Positions 23,453-31,741 of a DNA stretch of 64,000 nucleotides are shown here, piece by piece. Position 1 is the first letter of the stretch. The number at the start of each line of letters is the position of its first letter. The notes below the pieces were generated by a model, which worked only from the letters and a program-made list of their open reading frames with translations, was not told where the DNA came from and ran no database searches. The translations under genes and the position numbers were made by a program. The stretch is taken from the IMG/VR virus record IMGVR_UViG_3300028867_000005, positions 1 through 64,000 of that record; one strand, 5' to 3'. The stretch is from a virus.

Positions 23453-23908
23453 TCATGGCTGCACCTCGCCGCACCATTTGTCCAGCAACTCATCAAAAGG
23501 TACGCCGCTGCTGATGTTGGCCCGGAATAGGTCGGCAAACTGCGGCACGTTCATTTTGCGCATCTTCTCGTACCTGGCATGGCTTATTGTCAGCCGCTCC
23601 ACTTCCCCGATCAGGGCCAGGATTGCGGCGGGGTTGGCGAGGGCGATGTATTCAGAGTCACATTCAGGCCAAGAAAGGCTGGTTTCGCTGAATCTGACAA
23701 AATCACCGTCTATGCTCGCGGCACAAACTGCGCTTACCAATCCGCCGGGGACGCGGTGGGATATTGACGCGATTGGGGTAACTGGACTGCCATCTGCGCA
23801 GCGTAATTTCCGCATTTCATTTTTCCCGGCAAAAATATAGGCCCAAGGCCCCGGCGTTGCTTTTTCCGCCGCCGCCTTCAGTGCTGAAATCTGGTCAGGG
23901 GTCATCAT
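23453..23908 (-). CDS. Ead/Ea22-like protein
   Basis: A 151-residue protein and the last gene of the leftward block. LKAAAEKATPGPW near the N-terminus and YIALANPAAILALIGEVERL in the middle are the standard signature of Ead/Ea22-like phage early proteins, whose function is unknown. A GGAG site precedes the first of two adjacent ATGs. Confidence 0.8.
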   Translation of the reverse strand: MMTPDQISALKAAAEKATPGPWAYIFAGKNEMRKLRCADGSPVTPIASISHRVPGGLVSAVCAASIDGDFVRFSETSLSWPECDSEYIALANPAAILALIGEVERLTISHARYEKMRKMNVPQFADLFRANISSGVPFDELLDKWCGEVQP

Positions 23909-24186
23909 GGCTTGCGTTCTCCTATCAATTTTGTCAGCACTGCGCCAGTCTGGTGGATGGCGTCAACGCGATTCTTGTACGGGCCTTTGTACGGCAGGCC
24001 GGCAGCAGTGTCCATGTCGGCGTGGGCTTCATGCCAAGCGCCAATGGCGCCCCAGATGGCGTTAACGTCACGGGCATCATGTGCTGCCAGCGCCTCGCGC
24101 AGCGTGTGTGCTTCTGCATTCATGCAGCCCTGCGGAAAGTATGCATTCAGCAAGGCCCGCGCCGCTTCGGCAAGCTGGTCAGTCAT
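23905..24186 (-). CDS. Hypothetical protein
   Basis: A 93-residue protein (MTDQLAEAARALLNAYFPQG...), mostly helical, with an AGGAG site. No family recognised. It is coupled to its neighbours by 4- and 8-nt overlaps. Confidence 0.65.
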   Translation of the reverse strand: MTDQLAEAARALLNAYFPQGCMNAEAHTLREALAAHDARDVNAIWGAIGAWHEAHADMDTAAGLPYKGPYKNRVDAIHQTGAVLTKLIGERKP

Positions 24187-24496
24187 GGCCTTGCTCCTTT
24201 CGAGAAATGCCTATCTCAGTTGCCGCCTCGTAAAGCGCTTTCCAGCGCTCGGCAGACATTCTTTCTTCGGGGAAGTGCCGGATTCCGCAGCAAGCACAAT
24301 TTATTGTGTGCTCGTAAAACACCACAAAAGGTAAAAGCGCATTTCGCAACATGGCAAGCTGGTACTCGTATTCCTTTTTCTGGTAGGCTGCGCCGGATAG
24401 ATAGTGCCTGGCAATGCCCCGCATGGATTCAGGGCTATATTCCACCTCAACGCTTGCATATTCATTCGCTCTAGCTTGTGCCTTAGTCGTCATCAC
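24179..24496 (-). CDS. Hypothetical protein with CxxC
   Basis: A 105-residue protein. ARANEYASVEVEYSPESMRG is followed by a helical region and CACCGIRHFPEER. The single Cys cluster could bind a metal together with nearby His. No family recognised. Confidence 0.62.
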   Translation of the reverse strand: MMTTKAQARANEYASVEVEYSPESMRGIARHYLSGAAYQKKEYEYQLAMLRNALLPFVVFYEHTINCACCGIRHFPEERMSAERWKALYEAATEIGISRKEQGHD

Positions 24497-24846
24497 CCCA
24501 CCTCCTTCTTCATCGCATCCAGCACCGCGTCAAGCGGCGTGGGGCCGCTGCCTTGCGCGGACATGTCACCCTTAGTCGTCAAGTTAACAACATAGCATTT
24601 GTACGGCTCTAAATTAATCCGCTCAAAAATGACCCGCTTGGCTTTCGCATATCCGTTTTCCAGCAGCCACTCCAGCGCCCGCTCTTTTTCTTCGAGGGCG
24701 GCGATTTTATTGGCTATTTCAGCTTTGATAATATTCGCCCTTGCCGCCTCTTCGCCACACAGTCCGAAGTTGCAGCCTTCCAGCGCCACCCCGGAGCCTC
24801 TGCAGCGCGTACCGTACTGCTCAACCAACTCCGTAATCTTGCTCAC
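24493..24846 (-). CDS. Hypothetical protein
   Basis: A 117-residue protein starting at GTG that overlaps the upstream TGA. Residues 30-65 are a coiled coil (ANIIKAEIANKIAALEEKER). The C-terminus, TPLDAVLDAMKKEVG, is a helix common to phage early proteins. The frame is open upstream but there it overlaps a real gene. Confidence 0.62.
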   Translation of the reverse strand: MSKITELVEQYGTRCRGSGVALEGCNFGLCGEEAARANIIKAEIANKIAALEEKERALEWLLENGYAKAKRVIFERINLEPYKCYVVNLTTKGDMSAQGSGPTPLDAVLDAMKKEVG

Positions 24847-25163
24847 GTCCCTACTCCTGCGCCATCTTCTACCCACGAAAACTCGGCGACCGGGAAATGG
24901 GCGCGGCAACCAACGCAAAAAGTGCCACTGTAGAAAAATGGGTCTCTTGCGTATGTTTCGCACAGCGCCAGTCCCATTTTTGTCTCGGTTCCACACTTTG
25001 AATGGATGTAGGCCCGACGAAGTGGGCGAATAAACCCCTTGGCGCGTTCTTCCGGTGTCAGCACTACATACGCCTTTTGCATCCCGGTGGCAGGGTCTAT
25101 CTCTCTGTGGTCTGGTGTCACTGGTCTGCCGTCAGTAAGACATGTTTTAGTCTCGTTTTGCAT
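24843..25163 (-). CDS. Conserved phage zinc-binding protein
   Basis: A 106-residue protein with the conserved phage pattern PVTPDHREIDPATGMQKAYV, then SKCGTETKMGLALCETYARD, FFYSGTFCVGCRAHFPVAEF and DGAGVGT. The CG and CVGC cysteines probably bind zinc. This family is common in proteobacterial phages and has no assigned function. The ATG at 25163 is supported by the conserved N-terminus; longer reading overlaps the previous gene. Confidence 0.78.
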   Translation of the reverse strand: MQNETKTCLTDGRPVTPDHREIDPATGMQKAYVVLTPEERAKGFIRPLRRAYIHSKCGTETKMGLALCETYARDPFFYSGTFCVGCRAHFPVAEFSWVEDGAGVGT

Positions 25164-25356
25164 TTTCACACTCCGTATTAGCGGCTTCGATGATGGGCGA
25201 AAGATCAGACACCCATTCGTATTCGACTTTGAGCAAAACGTAATCCTTGGTAATGCCGGGATGTTGCGTGTAGACCCGCTTTGCTCGATCAAGATGCTTT
25301 ATGAAGATTCCCAGTTTCCACCCATCAATCATAACAGCGGCTTTTTTAGCCATCAC
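25147..25356 (-). CDS. Small hypothetical protein
   Basis: A 69-residue protein (MMAKKAAVMIDGWKLGIFIK...) with a strand-helix pattern. MIDGWKLGIF followed by FxKHLDRA resembles small phage proteins of unknown function. Overlaps both neighbours. Confidence 0.6.
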   Translation of the reverse strand: MMAKKAAVMIDGWKLGIFIKHLDRAKRVYTQHPGITKDYVLLKVEYEWVSDLSPIIEAANTECENAKRD

Positions 25357-26132
25357 TCACCCCCTGCCGCATCTTGGCCGGCCATTGCGGCGTCGATTGC
25401 TGCTTCGACCATTTCGATGGTTTTGTTAACGCAGCCGTTGCCGAAAAAGTCGATTACCAAACTTACTTCATAGTGCTTGCGTAGCCACTGATACCGCCGC
25501 GCATCCTTCACATCTGCCGCCGTGATGGTGGTGCACAAGCTTTCATCGGTCATGGAGTGTCGAAGTGCCACTTGAAGCCACGGTGCGTAGTTCTGCGCCA
25601 GCAACGTATCCTTTACGGCTTTTGCATCCCATTCCAGCGGACTAGTTACAGTCATGAGCCATTCCTTCCCGTTGAACACGTCCCATAGGGCACATACCAT
25701 CTCGGGATATTCCGGCAGCACCACCACGCACCGGTTCGCCTCAAGATCAGCGATGCGCTTGCTAAGTCTGCCTATTTCGCCCTGTTTATCGTCGCACTTG
25801 TACGCCTCGATATACGCCACGTAACCGTGTGCCCGATGGCAGACAACGTGCATGGTTCCTGCCAGCGTTTTCTCGCCGCGCAGTAGCTGGGTGTCGGCAG
25901 GAAGTTTCAGTTTTTCTCTGATCCACCGGGCTTCGTATTCCAACTCAGCGATACGCGCCTGCAAGGCGTCGATCTCGGGCTGGCGCAATTTCCAAGCCTT
26001 CCACGCACCGCGCAGCCAGTGGTCGCAGTAGCCTTCCGGCCCTGCGTCGCGCTCGTTGTTGAAGAACGTAGTCGAGACGTACCCGACAGCCACAAGTGCC
26101 GCCTCAAACTCCGCCCGCATCTTCTCGCTCAT
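25353..26132 (-). CDS. Ead-like phage protein
   Basis: A 259-residue protein. The N-terminus (MSEKMRAEFEAALVAVGY) and WKAWKLRQ are typical of phage early proteins with a repeated modular tail. A coiled coil follows (IDALQARIAELEYEARW). DARRYQWLRKHYE and VEAAIDAAMAG form the characteristic Ead-type C-terminus. Function unknown. Confidence 0.75.
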   Translation of the reverse strand: MSEKMRAEFEAALVAVGYVSTTFFNNERDAGPEGYCDHWLRGAWKAWKLRQPEIDALQARIAELEYEARWIREKLKLPADTQLLRGEKTLAGTMHVVCHRAHGYVAYIEAYKCDDKQGEIGRLSKRIADLEANRCVVVLPEYPEMVCALWDVFNGKEWLMTVTSPLEWDAKAVKDTLLAQNYAPWLQVALRHSMTDESLCTTITAADVKDARRYQWLRKHYEVSLVIDFFGNGCVNKTIEMVEAAIDAAMAGQDAAGGE

Positions 26133-26698
26133 GATTTCACCTGTTTCAGTGCTTCGATTGCTCTTTCGAGCGCGCGCGACAGCCAGCGGATACGGTCCTT
26201 GGCAGCTGTCAGGTAGACAATCGGCATTTTTGCCTTACCGGCAATCACGTCATCCATCTTCGGATACTCATTGCCATGCATGAAGACGGCATTGGCAAGC
26301 TCGTCATCCGTCATATTGCCCAGCGAAAGCTGCGAGCGCTCACCGTCATAATGGCCTGCGTGCGGGTCTTTCTCTCCGGTCACTTTCCAGTGAGAGGATG
26401 GGGTGCTACCGCTATCAGCTAGCGGCGCAGCTTCGAGCATGGCTCTGTAGATATTTTTGGTGTCGCCGTCGCCGGTCAGTGTATGTTTCGGCAAGATAAA
26501 TACCGCGCGCAGCATCGCCTCTGTCGGCTCGACCGGCACAATCCGATGTGTTGCCATGTTTATGGCAGAGTCCCGCAGCCGCTCCAACTCATCGATCAGA
26601 GCAAGCAGTTCTTCCGGGGTAATAATGACGATTTTTGGATTAGAACGAAGCCCACTGTTTGCAATGCGCCGCAGCGATTCAATCTTATCGTGGGTCAT
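26129..26698 (-). CDS. Ead-like phage protein
   Basis: A 189-residue protein. It has ITPEELLALIDELERLRD, then THRIVPVEPTEAMLRAV and YRAMLEAAP, a module recurrent in phage early proteins, and a helical C-terminus (LSRALERAIEALKQV). Function unknown. Coupled to both neighbours. Confidence 0.72.
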   Translation of the reverse strand: MTHDKIESLRRIANSGLRSNPKIVIITPEELLALIDELERLRDSAINMATHRIVPVEPTEAMLRAVFILPKHTLTGDGDTKNIYRAMLEAAPLADSGSTPSSHWKVTGEKDPHAGHYDGERSQLSLGNMTDDELANAVFMHGNEYPKMDDVIAGKAKMPIVYLTAAKDRIRWLSRALERAIEALKQVKS

Positions 26699-27702
26699 GA
26701 CTTTACTCCTTCCATCTGCCGAACCCCTGCAAAAGCCACCATGCGCTTATAGATATCCTTGATCGTAGTCCAGGGGATATCCTTCTTGTTGGTCACCGTG
26801 CCTTCGTTGTCGCAGGTGGTGCAGGCCGTCTGCGAGAGGCCATCGTCAACGAAGCCGGAGCCGCCGCAGTCCTGACACTCTTCGTCAACATCGACATGAA
26901 ACTCGCCGATGCACTCCCGCTTCATTTTGTTGGTCACGTCGGCATCGCCGTTCGCGCGAATCAAAACGGCTTTGGCTTTCCATCCCTTGGGTATGGCAGC
27001 CTGCATCTTAATAAAGGCCTGCAGGAAGCGGGATGCGTAGGCCGTGGTCGATTCGACGGTGTTGTAGGCATCATCTTCATGGCCAACAGCGATGGTCTTC
27101 TCATAACCCAGCAAGGAATTCGCTGTATCTGCAATATCGCCGAGTTCAAAGCCTTCAGGAAGCACCATAAGCGCTTCTCTTTTTTCCGTTAACTGTTCGG
27201 TCAATATTTTCACGCTATCAGTGGCTTGCTTATCGCGCATAATCATCCAGTCACGAACAGCATTTACTGATTCAGCAGTTCCATAAACGTAAAGGCCGCT
27301 TTCGCTTTCACCAACCTCAAGACGATTGACCGTTGTTGTCCATCCATCAGGAACGACGATACCCATAGCCGTCATGGCCAGCGTGAAAAACCGGTCAAAA
27401 AACTTCGGAACCATGGTTTCATATTCAGGCCGGCCGCTGACAGGAAAACCCAATTCCGTATCAAGATGATCAGTCAGGGCCTGCGTGCCATCGTGTACCG
27501 CATGCCATGCCTCGTCGAAGTCAAGACGCACGCTGTCGGTATCTCCGCCATGGATGGCCGCCACCATGAAACGGCAGAGCTGATCGTGCATATGCGCCTT
27601 GAGCGCTCCATCCTCGCGGCCGTCAGCATTGGAAATCAGATACTGCGTACAATCGCGCTCGAGGGCGGCCCAGCAGGCATTTTTCAGGTAGGTGAGGCTC
27701 AT
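26695..27702 (-). CDS. Hypothetical protein with CxxCxGxG zinc motif
   Basis: A 335-residue protein starting MSLTYLKNACWAALERDC. Most of it is helical and unrecognised. Near residue 285, CQDCGGSGFVDDG and CTTCDNEGTV form a DnaJ-like zinc pair. The internal start at 27702 is chosen over an upstream one that lies inside the previous gene. A related zinc pair is found in the protein at 1774-2337. Confidence 0.7.
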   Translation of the reverse strand: MSLTYLKNACWAALERDCTQYLISNADGREDGALKAHMHDQLCRFMVAAIHGGDTDSVRLDFDEAWHAVHDGTQALTDHLDTELGFPVSGRPEYETMVPKFFDRFFTLAMTAMGIVVPDGWTTTVNRLEVGESESGLYVYGTAESVNAVRDWMIMRDKQATDSVKILTEQLTEKREALMVLPEGFELGDIADTANSLLGYEKTIAVGHEDDAYNTVESTTAYASRFLQAFIKMQAAIPKGWKAKAVLIRANGDADVTNKMKRECIGEFHVDVDEECQDCGGSGFVDDGLSQTACTTCDNEGTVTNKKDIPWTTIKDIYKRMVAFAGVRQMEGVKS

Positions 27703-27863
27703 TTTGTGGTTTCCATCTTGTAGGCGCCTATCTTTCCTTCGCCACACGCGCATTTATAAAAACCGCGCTTTGAAAGCTGAATAGTGCTGAGTGATTCCTG
27801 CCGGATGGTCACGTTTTTTACGAACGTCCATTTATGGCGAGTACCATTGGTACATTTTTTCAT
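27699..27863 (-). CDS. Small Cys-containing protein
   Basis: A 54-residue protein (MKKCTNGTRHKWTFVKN...) with CACG near its C-terminus, suggesting a small zinc ribbon together with the first Cys and a His. An AGGTGA site supports the start. No family recognised. Confidence 0.6.
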   Translation of the reverse strand: MKKCTNGTRHKWTFVKNVTIRQESLSTIQLSKRGFYKCACGEGKIGAYKMETTK

Positions 27864-28096
27864 TTCGTCACCTTTCTTGCCGCCTTGCGCTCCGCCTTCT
27901 CGCGCTCGGTATAAACCCGGTGGCACTCCGCGCTGCAAAAGCTTTTGTTATGCTGCGCGTGCACCTTTCCGCATTCGAGACAGGACTTTTTCCCGTCTCC
28001 CTTTTTATTGAACTGGGGCTGGCGCTCGGCTGGCATACCGCCAAACATGGCGCCAGTCATCCCAGCGATAAGCCTTAAAATGCTGATTCTTGCCAT
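27860..28096 (-). CDS. Small zinc-finger protein
   Basis: A 78-residue protein. A hydrophobic N-terminus (ISILRLIAGMTGAMFGG) may be a membrane helix. CLECGKVHAQHNKSFC and SAECHRVY form a likely zinc finger, and the C-terminus is basic and helical. Function unknown. Confidence 0.6.
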   Translation of the reverse strand: MARISILRLIAGMTGAMFGGMPAERQPQFNKKGDGKKSCLECGKVHAQHNKSFCSAECHRVYTEREKAERKAARKVTK

Positions 28097-28103
28097 TGTT
28101 ACC

Positions 28104-29120
28104 TCAGAAGGGGATATCGCTTTCGCTGAGCACGGCATTGCTGCCGTACTGCTCAATGCGGTCCAACTCGTAGGTGGCGCGCGGGCCAAACGCCAGCTTC
28201 AGCCACAGGCGGCGGAAAACTTCGATGGAGTCGCGGCCACGCTCCAGAATCATCGTGGTGGCCGTGGTCACTTCACAGAAGCAAACCCCCATGATGTACT
28301 TGATGCAGATGGAGTAGTTGTCGGCTTCAACGAGAGTAGGCAGGATGCGCTGGAACATGCCCAGGTTATCCGGGTCACCATGGGCCGCATAAAGCTTCTC
28401 GAAAACATTACCGACCATCACGCCATCCATCTGGTCGACGGTGCGCCGCGTGGATGGGTCGGATTTGTCTAGCGAGTTGGCGTGATCGGCGATGATGGGG
28501 GCCAGCATCCGCAGCAGTGTGCGCGTCTGCTCGTCCAGCAGGTAGAGCACGTTATTCAGCTTCTTGGCCTCGTCATGGTCAAGCTCTGCCAGTCGGGCCT
28601 TCAGCGCGTTCAGCATGGACGAGTAGTACCAGCCGATTTCAAAGGCGCCAGCGCCGAAAGCCTTCAGCGATTCCTTGCCTGAAGCCTTGAGTCCGTCAAT
28701 GGTATCGCTGACGTTGTGCAGCTTGTCGGCCGCGATAACCAGCAGCGCATTGTCCTGCACATACACAGGATTGTGCATACACAGCAAATAGGACTGCTTG
28801 CGGTCCATCCAACTGCGCTTTTTTCCAAAGCTATCGAACTTCTTTTCAGAGCACGAAATGACAATGTTTTTTACGGCGATGTCGAGTTCACCAACCAATT
28901 TCCAGTAGTGCGGCTCACAATCCTCCTTCACATCATGAAGGAGCGCAGCAGCTATCTGGGCTTCTGACCCGCCAGCCATTGCCACGATGCTGGCGACCGC
29001 GACAGGGTGCCCGATGTAGGGCACGCCGCTGACTTTGCGGACCTGGCCAGCATGGGCGGCCTCGGCCACTTGCATTGCCGCCACTGTGAGCGGTGTCGTA
29101 CAGAAGGAAGGGGTTATCAT
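28104..29120 (-). CDS. SpoT/RelA-type HD hydrolase-like protein
   Basis: A 338-residue protein. The first 140 residues follow the Mn-dependent (p)ppGpp hydrolase domain: AHAGQVRKVSGVPYIGHP with His23 and His38, ALLHDVKED with His62-Asp63, Glu66 and Asp67, and ADKLHNVSD with Asp132 and Asn136. These are the metal- and base-binding positions of SpoT and the small alarmone hydrolases. No synthetase domain is present. The remaining 200 residues are helical and unrecognised. It is the first gene of the leftward block, has a GGAG site, and is preceded by the TCAAATTTGA motif. Clearing alarmone during infection is an inference; another nucleotide could be the substrate. Confidence 0.78.
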   Translation of the reverse strand: MITPSFCTTPLTVAAMQVAEAAHAGQVRKVSGVPYIGHPVAVASIVAMAGGSEAQIAAALLHDVKEDCEPHYWKLVGELDIAVKNIVISCSEKKFDSFGKKRSWMDRKQSYLLCMHNPVYVQDNALLVIAADKLHNVSDTIDGLKASGKESLKAFGAGAFEIGWYYSSMLNALKARLAELDHDEAKKLNNVLYLLDEQTRTLLRMLAPIIADHANSLDKSDPSTRRTVDQMDGVMVGNVFEKLYAAHGDPDNLGMFQRILPTLVEADNYSICIKYIMGVCFCEVTTATTMILERGRDSIEVFRRLWLKLAFGPRATYELDRIEQYGSNAVLSESDIPF

Positions 29121-29155
29121 GTGATTGCTCTCCGGTTATCCATTGCTCGACTTTA

Positions 29156-29165
29156 TCAAATTTGA
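29156..29165. promoter_or_regulatory. Shared palindrome TCAAATTTGA (site 3)
   Basis: Inverted copy of CTCAAATTTGAT in the 126-bp divergent gap, 36 nt before the ATG at 29120. On the minus strand it shares the 16-mer TTTACTCAAATTTGAT with site 1. It could control the leftward block, the rightward gpF unit, or both. Confidence 0.5.
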
Positions 29166-29246
29166 GTAAACACAAGCAAGCGGTAATGTATAAAAAAAGA
29201 TGAAACGCGCTGCCTTCCGTTCGGTTGGGACGGTATTCTTGATGCC

Positions 29247-30440
29247 ATGAAGATAGCCAAGCCACTGCTCATAGATATAGGTTCGCTCGCTCCCGGCCGG
29301 ACAGACCAGGTGCTGGACGTGATGTATAAGGCCATCGGCGACCCGCCCGGCGAGGATGCCGATATCTGGCATGAGCACCCGTCTGCCTTCGTGCGCCTGC
29401 TGGTGGAACTCTTTACTAAGCGCGGCCTGACGCGGATAGCTGGCATTCACGCGGAGTTGTCCGCATGGCTGGCCGGCGAGAAGCACAATCCGTCCCTGCG
29501 CCGGGAGCCCCGGCCCGGCGAGGTGGCGCGCTGGACCCCGGCTGAGTTGAAGCTGGCGCGGCTGTACCTGGAAAGCCTGCCCCGCGACCAGTGGACGCTG
29601 GACGATTGGAGCCTGTTGATAGATTGCACGGTCGAGCGCTACATGCCGACCGTGGTGGTGCGCGAGGAAGCACAGTGGCTGGCGGCCAAGGCCTTCATGA
29701 TGGGCGCCGTGCAGGCTGCCATGGGCACTGTAACGGACCCGCAGGCAGCGGTTGTCGTCAAACATCTCCCGTCCTCTGTGGATAAAGCAGTGGATGAATT
29801 CGGGCTGAGCAAGCTTCAGTCTTCTGTTTTGCGGTATGGAGCCGCCCGGTGCGCGGAGAATGTCCGTAACATGGGCGATGCTGTCCGCCACCGGCTCCGT
29901 ACAGTCATCATGGCGCACCAGGAAGGGGTCATGCTGGGTGACAAGCTGGCGACTGCTCATAGTCTCCAGACTCAGCTTTTTGACGCTTTTGGTAGCCTGA
30001 ACCGGGACTGGCGCCGCATTGCGGTAACAGAAGCCGGCGAGAATGCGAACCAGGGCCTGATAGCCAGCCTGGCGCCCGGCGCGCGCGTGCAGCGAGTGGA
30101 GCGGTATGCTGGGGCCTGCCCCTTCTGCCGCAAGATAAACGGTGTCATCATGCGCGTGGCCAGCGCCAGCGATGAGACACTGGACGGTGACACTCAGGTA
30201 TGGCCCGGCAAGACCAACATCGGCCGGTCAGCGGCGCCGCGCAAGCGCGTGGGTGATGTGCTGATTGAGCGCTCCGCGGCTGAGCGCTGGTGGGTGGCGG
30301 CCGGCGTGCAGCATCCGCATTGCCGGGGAACTTGGCTGTCGCTGCCAGGCATGACGGACGTGATGACGGATGCTGACGCAGCGCGCCAGTCCAGAATGGA
30401 TAAGTGGCTGTCTGAACTTAATTTGCAGGATTTGAAATGA
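29247..30440 (+). CDS. Mu gpF-like minor head protein
   Basis: A 397-residue head-morphogenesis protein of the Mu gpF / SPP1 gp7 family, thought to sit near the portal. The signature is in the C-terminal third: a helix with IAVTEAGENANQGLI, then CPFCRKINGVI near residue 291, and HPHCRGTW near 357. Cys and His there probably bind a metal. It starts a rightward unit and overlaps the next gene by 4 nt. The N-terminal 200 residues are helical and not recognised. Confidence 0.8.
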   Translation: MKIAKPLLIDIGSLAPGRTDQVLDVMYKAIGDPPGEDADIWHEHPSAFVRLLVELFTKRGLTRIAGIHAELSAWLAGEKHNPSLRREPRPGEVARWTPAELKLARLYLESLPRDQWTLDDWSLLIDCTVERYMPTVVVREEAQWLAAKAFMMGAVQAAMGTVTDPQAAVVVKHLPSSVDKAVDEFGLSKLQSSVLRYGAARCAENVRNMGDAVRHRLRTVIMAHQEGVMLGDKLATAHSLQTQLFDAFGSLNRDWRRIAVTEAGENANQGLIASLAPGARVQRVERYAGACPFCRKINGVIMRVASASDETLDGDTQVWPGKTNIGRSAAPRKRVGDVLIERSAAERWWVAAGVQHPHCRGTWLSLPGMTDVMTDADAARQSRMDKWLSELNLQDLK

Positions 30441-31732
30441 TAATTTTCCTGAAGGGCCATGTTGATGAACACCAGCGCCACTTGAAAAACGGAAAGGTTG
30501 TGCTTGTCCGCGCGCATGATCGGCTGACTAATCCACAGAGCCATGAAGATATCCGTGAGGCGATTGGTCGCCATGCTGAGGCTATGGGATTGGAAACGGA
30601 TCGCCATAGCAGCGGTATTTCATCGTCACAATACCTGACGGTAACGCATCGTCTTAATGAAGACGATTCTGGTAAAGACTACAAAATCCGTATATCCGAC
30701 CATGTTTTGCCACCAACCTATAAAATGATGAATGGTGAGGCAGACTACGAAGTTTCGGTGCCAGGTAAAGAGCATCAGGATACCCACGGAGAATGGTCAG
30801 ATGCTATAGACTTTCTCTCTCGCCGTACCGGCAAGCCAGTACCAAAGACAGTACAGGCCCGCATTGATCGTCTCAAGCAGGAAGAGGCCGACAAACAAGC
30901 TATGCTGCGAAGATACCAAGAGGAAGCAGTTGCCAGGCTCAATGCAGGGCAGGCTGAAAAGGCAAATATGCTTGCTGCTGCCGAAAAGTCATCCAATCCA
31001 GAAGTGGTCGATGCTCTGCATGAATTGAATATCATTCTTGAGGAACTTAAAGACAAGAATGTTACGGGGAACCGTAGGAACAAACTGAATCTGCGCCGTG
31101 ATAAGAGACTTCTTGTAATAAAAGAATTACTGAGTGCACAACCAATGGCAAAGGCAATTGTATTCATGAAGGCCACAGCCGCAGAAGCTGCCGCCGTCAT
31201 CCGCGACATTCCCAAGCAGAAGAAAATCCCCATGGTGCTGGCGCCGGACGCCTTTACCCCCACCACTCTCCCTGCCCAGCCGGTCTACATGCTGACGTTT
31301 CAGGGCATCGACGTGGCTATTGAAAACCGCGAAGGTAGCGTGCGCTCCGGGGTAGATCCAGACGGCAAACCCTGGCAGACGCGGATGCTTTACCCCTACG
31401 GCTATGTCAGCCGCTCCGAAGGCGCCGATGGTGACGAGGTAGATTGCTATGTAGGGCCCAGCCAGCAGGCCGAGAATGTCTACGTCATCCACCAGCGCAA
31501 AGCCGGGAAGTGGACGGAGTATGACGAAGACAAGTGCATGCTGGGCTTCGATAGCATCGAGGACGCCAAGCTGGCCTACATGAAGCACTACAATGACCCG
31601 CGCTTTCTCGGTGAGGTAACGACAATCCCTGTCGCTGAGTTCAAGCGCAAGGTGGCGGCTACAAAGAAAGCACCCGGCATGATCAAGGCGCTTGTCGTGT
31701 TCCCAGCCGCGCAGACTGCTACAAAAAAATAA
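30437..31732 (+). CDS. Phage polyvalent-type protein with inorganic-pyrophosphatase domain
   Basis: A 431-residue protein. Residues about 295-400 match the pyrophosphatase-like domain of phage polyvalent proteins: GVDPDGKPWQTRM, YPYGYVSRSEGADGDEVDCY, VGPSQQ, YDEDKCMLGF and AKLAYMKHYNDPRF. The Asp/Glu clusters are the expected metal ligands. The N-terminal 235 residues are separate (GKVVLVRAHDRL, then a coiled coil). The short motif MIIFLKG at the start recurs as MAKAIVFMKA at 237 and IKALVVF at the end. This looks like a fusion of two tagged modules. Injection with the DNA is inferred. Confidence 0.78.
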   Translation: MIIFLKGHVDEHQRHLKNGKVVLVRAHDRLTNPQSHEDIREAIGRHAEAMGLETDRHSSGISSSQYLTVTHRLNEDDSGKDYKIRISDHVLPPTYKMMNGEADYEVSVPGKEHQDTHGEWSDAIDFLSRRTGKPVPKTVQARIDRLKQEEADKQAMLRRYQEEAVARLNAGQAEKANMLAAAEKSSNPEVVDALHELNIILEELKDKNVTGNRRNKLNLRRDKRLLVIKELLSAQPMAKAIVFMKATAAEAAAVIRDIPKQKKIPMVLAPDAFTPTTLPAQPVYMLTFQGIDVAIENREGSVRSGVDPDGKPWQTRMLYPYGYVSRSEGADGDEVDCYVGPSQQAENVYVIHQRKAGKWTEYDEDKCMLGFDSIEDAKLAYMKHYNDPRFLGEVTTIPVAEFKRKVAATKKAPGMIKALVVFPAAQTATKK

Positions 31733-31741
31733 GGGTGAGCC

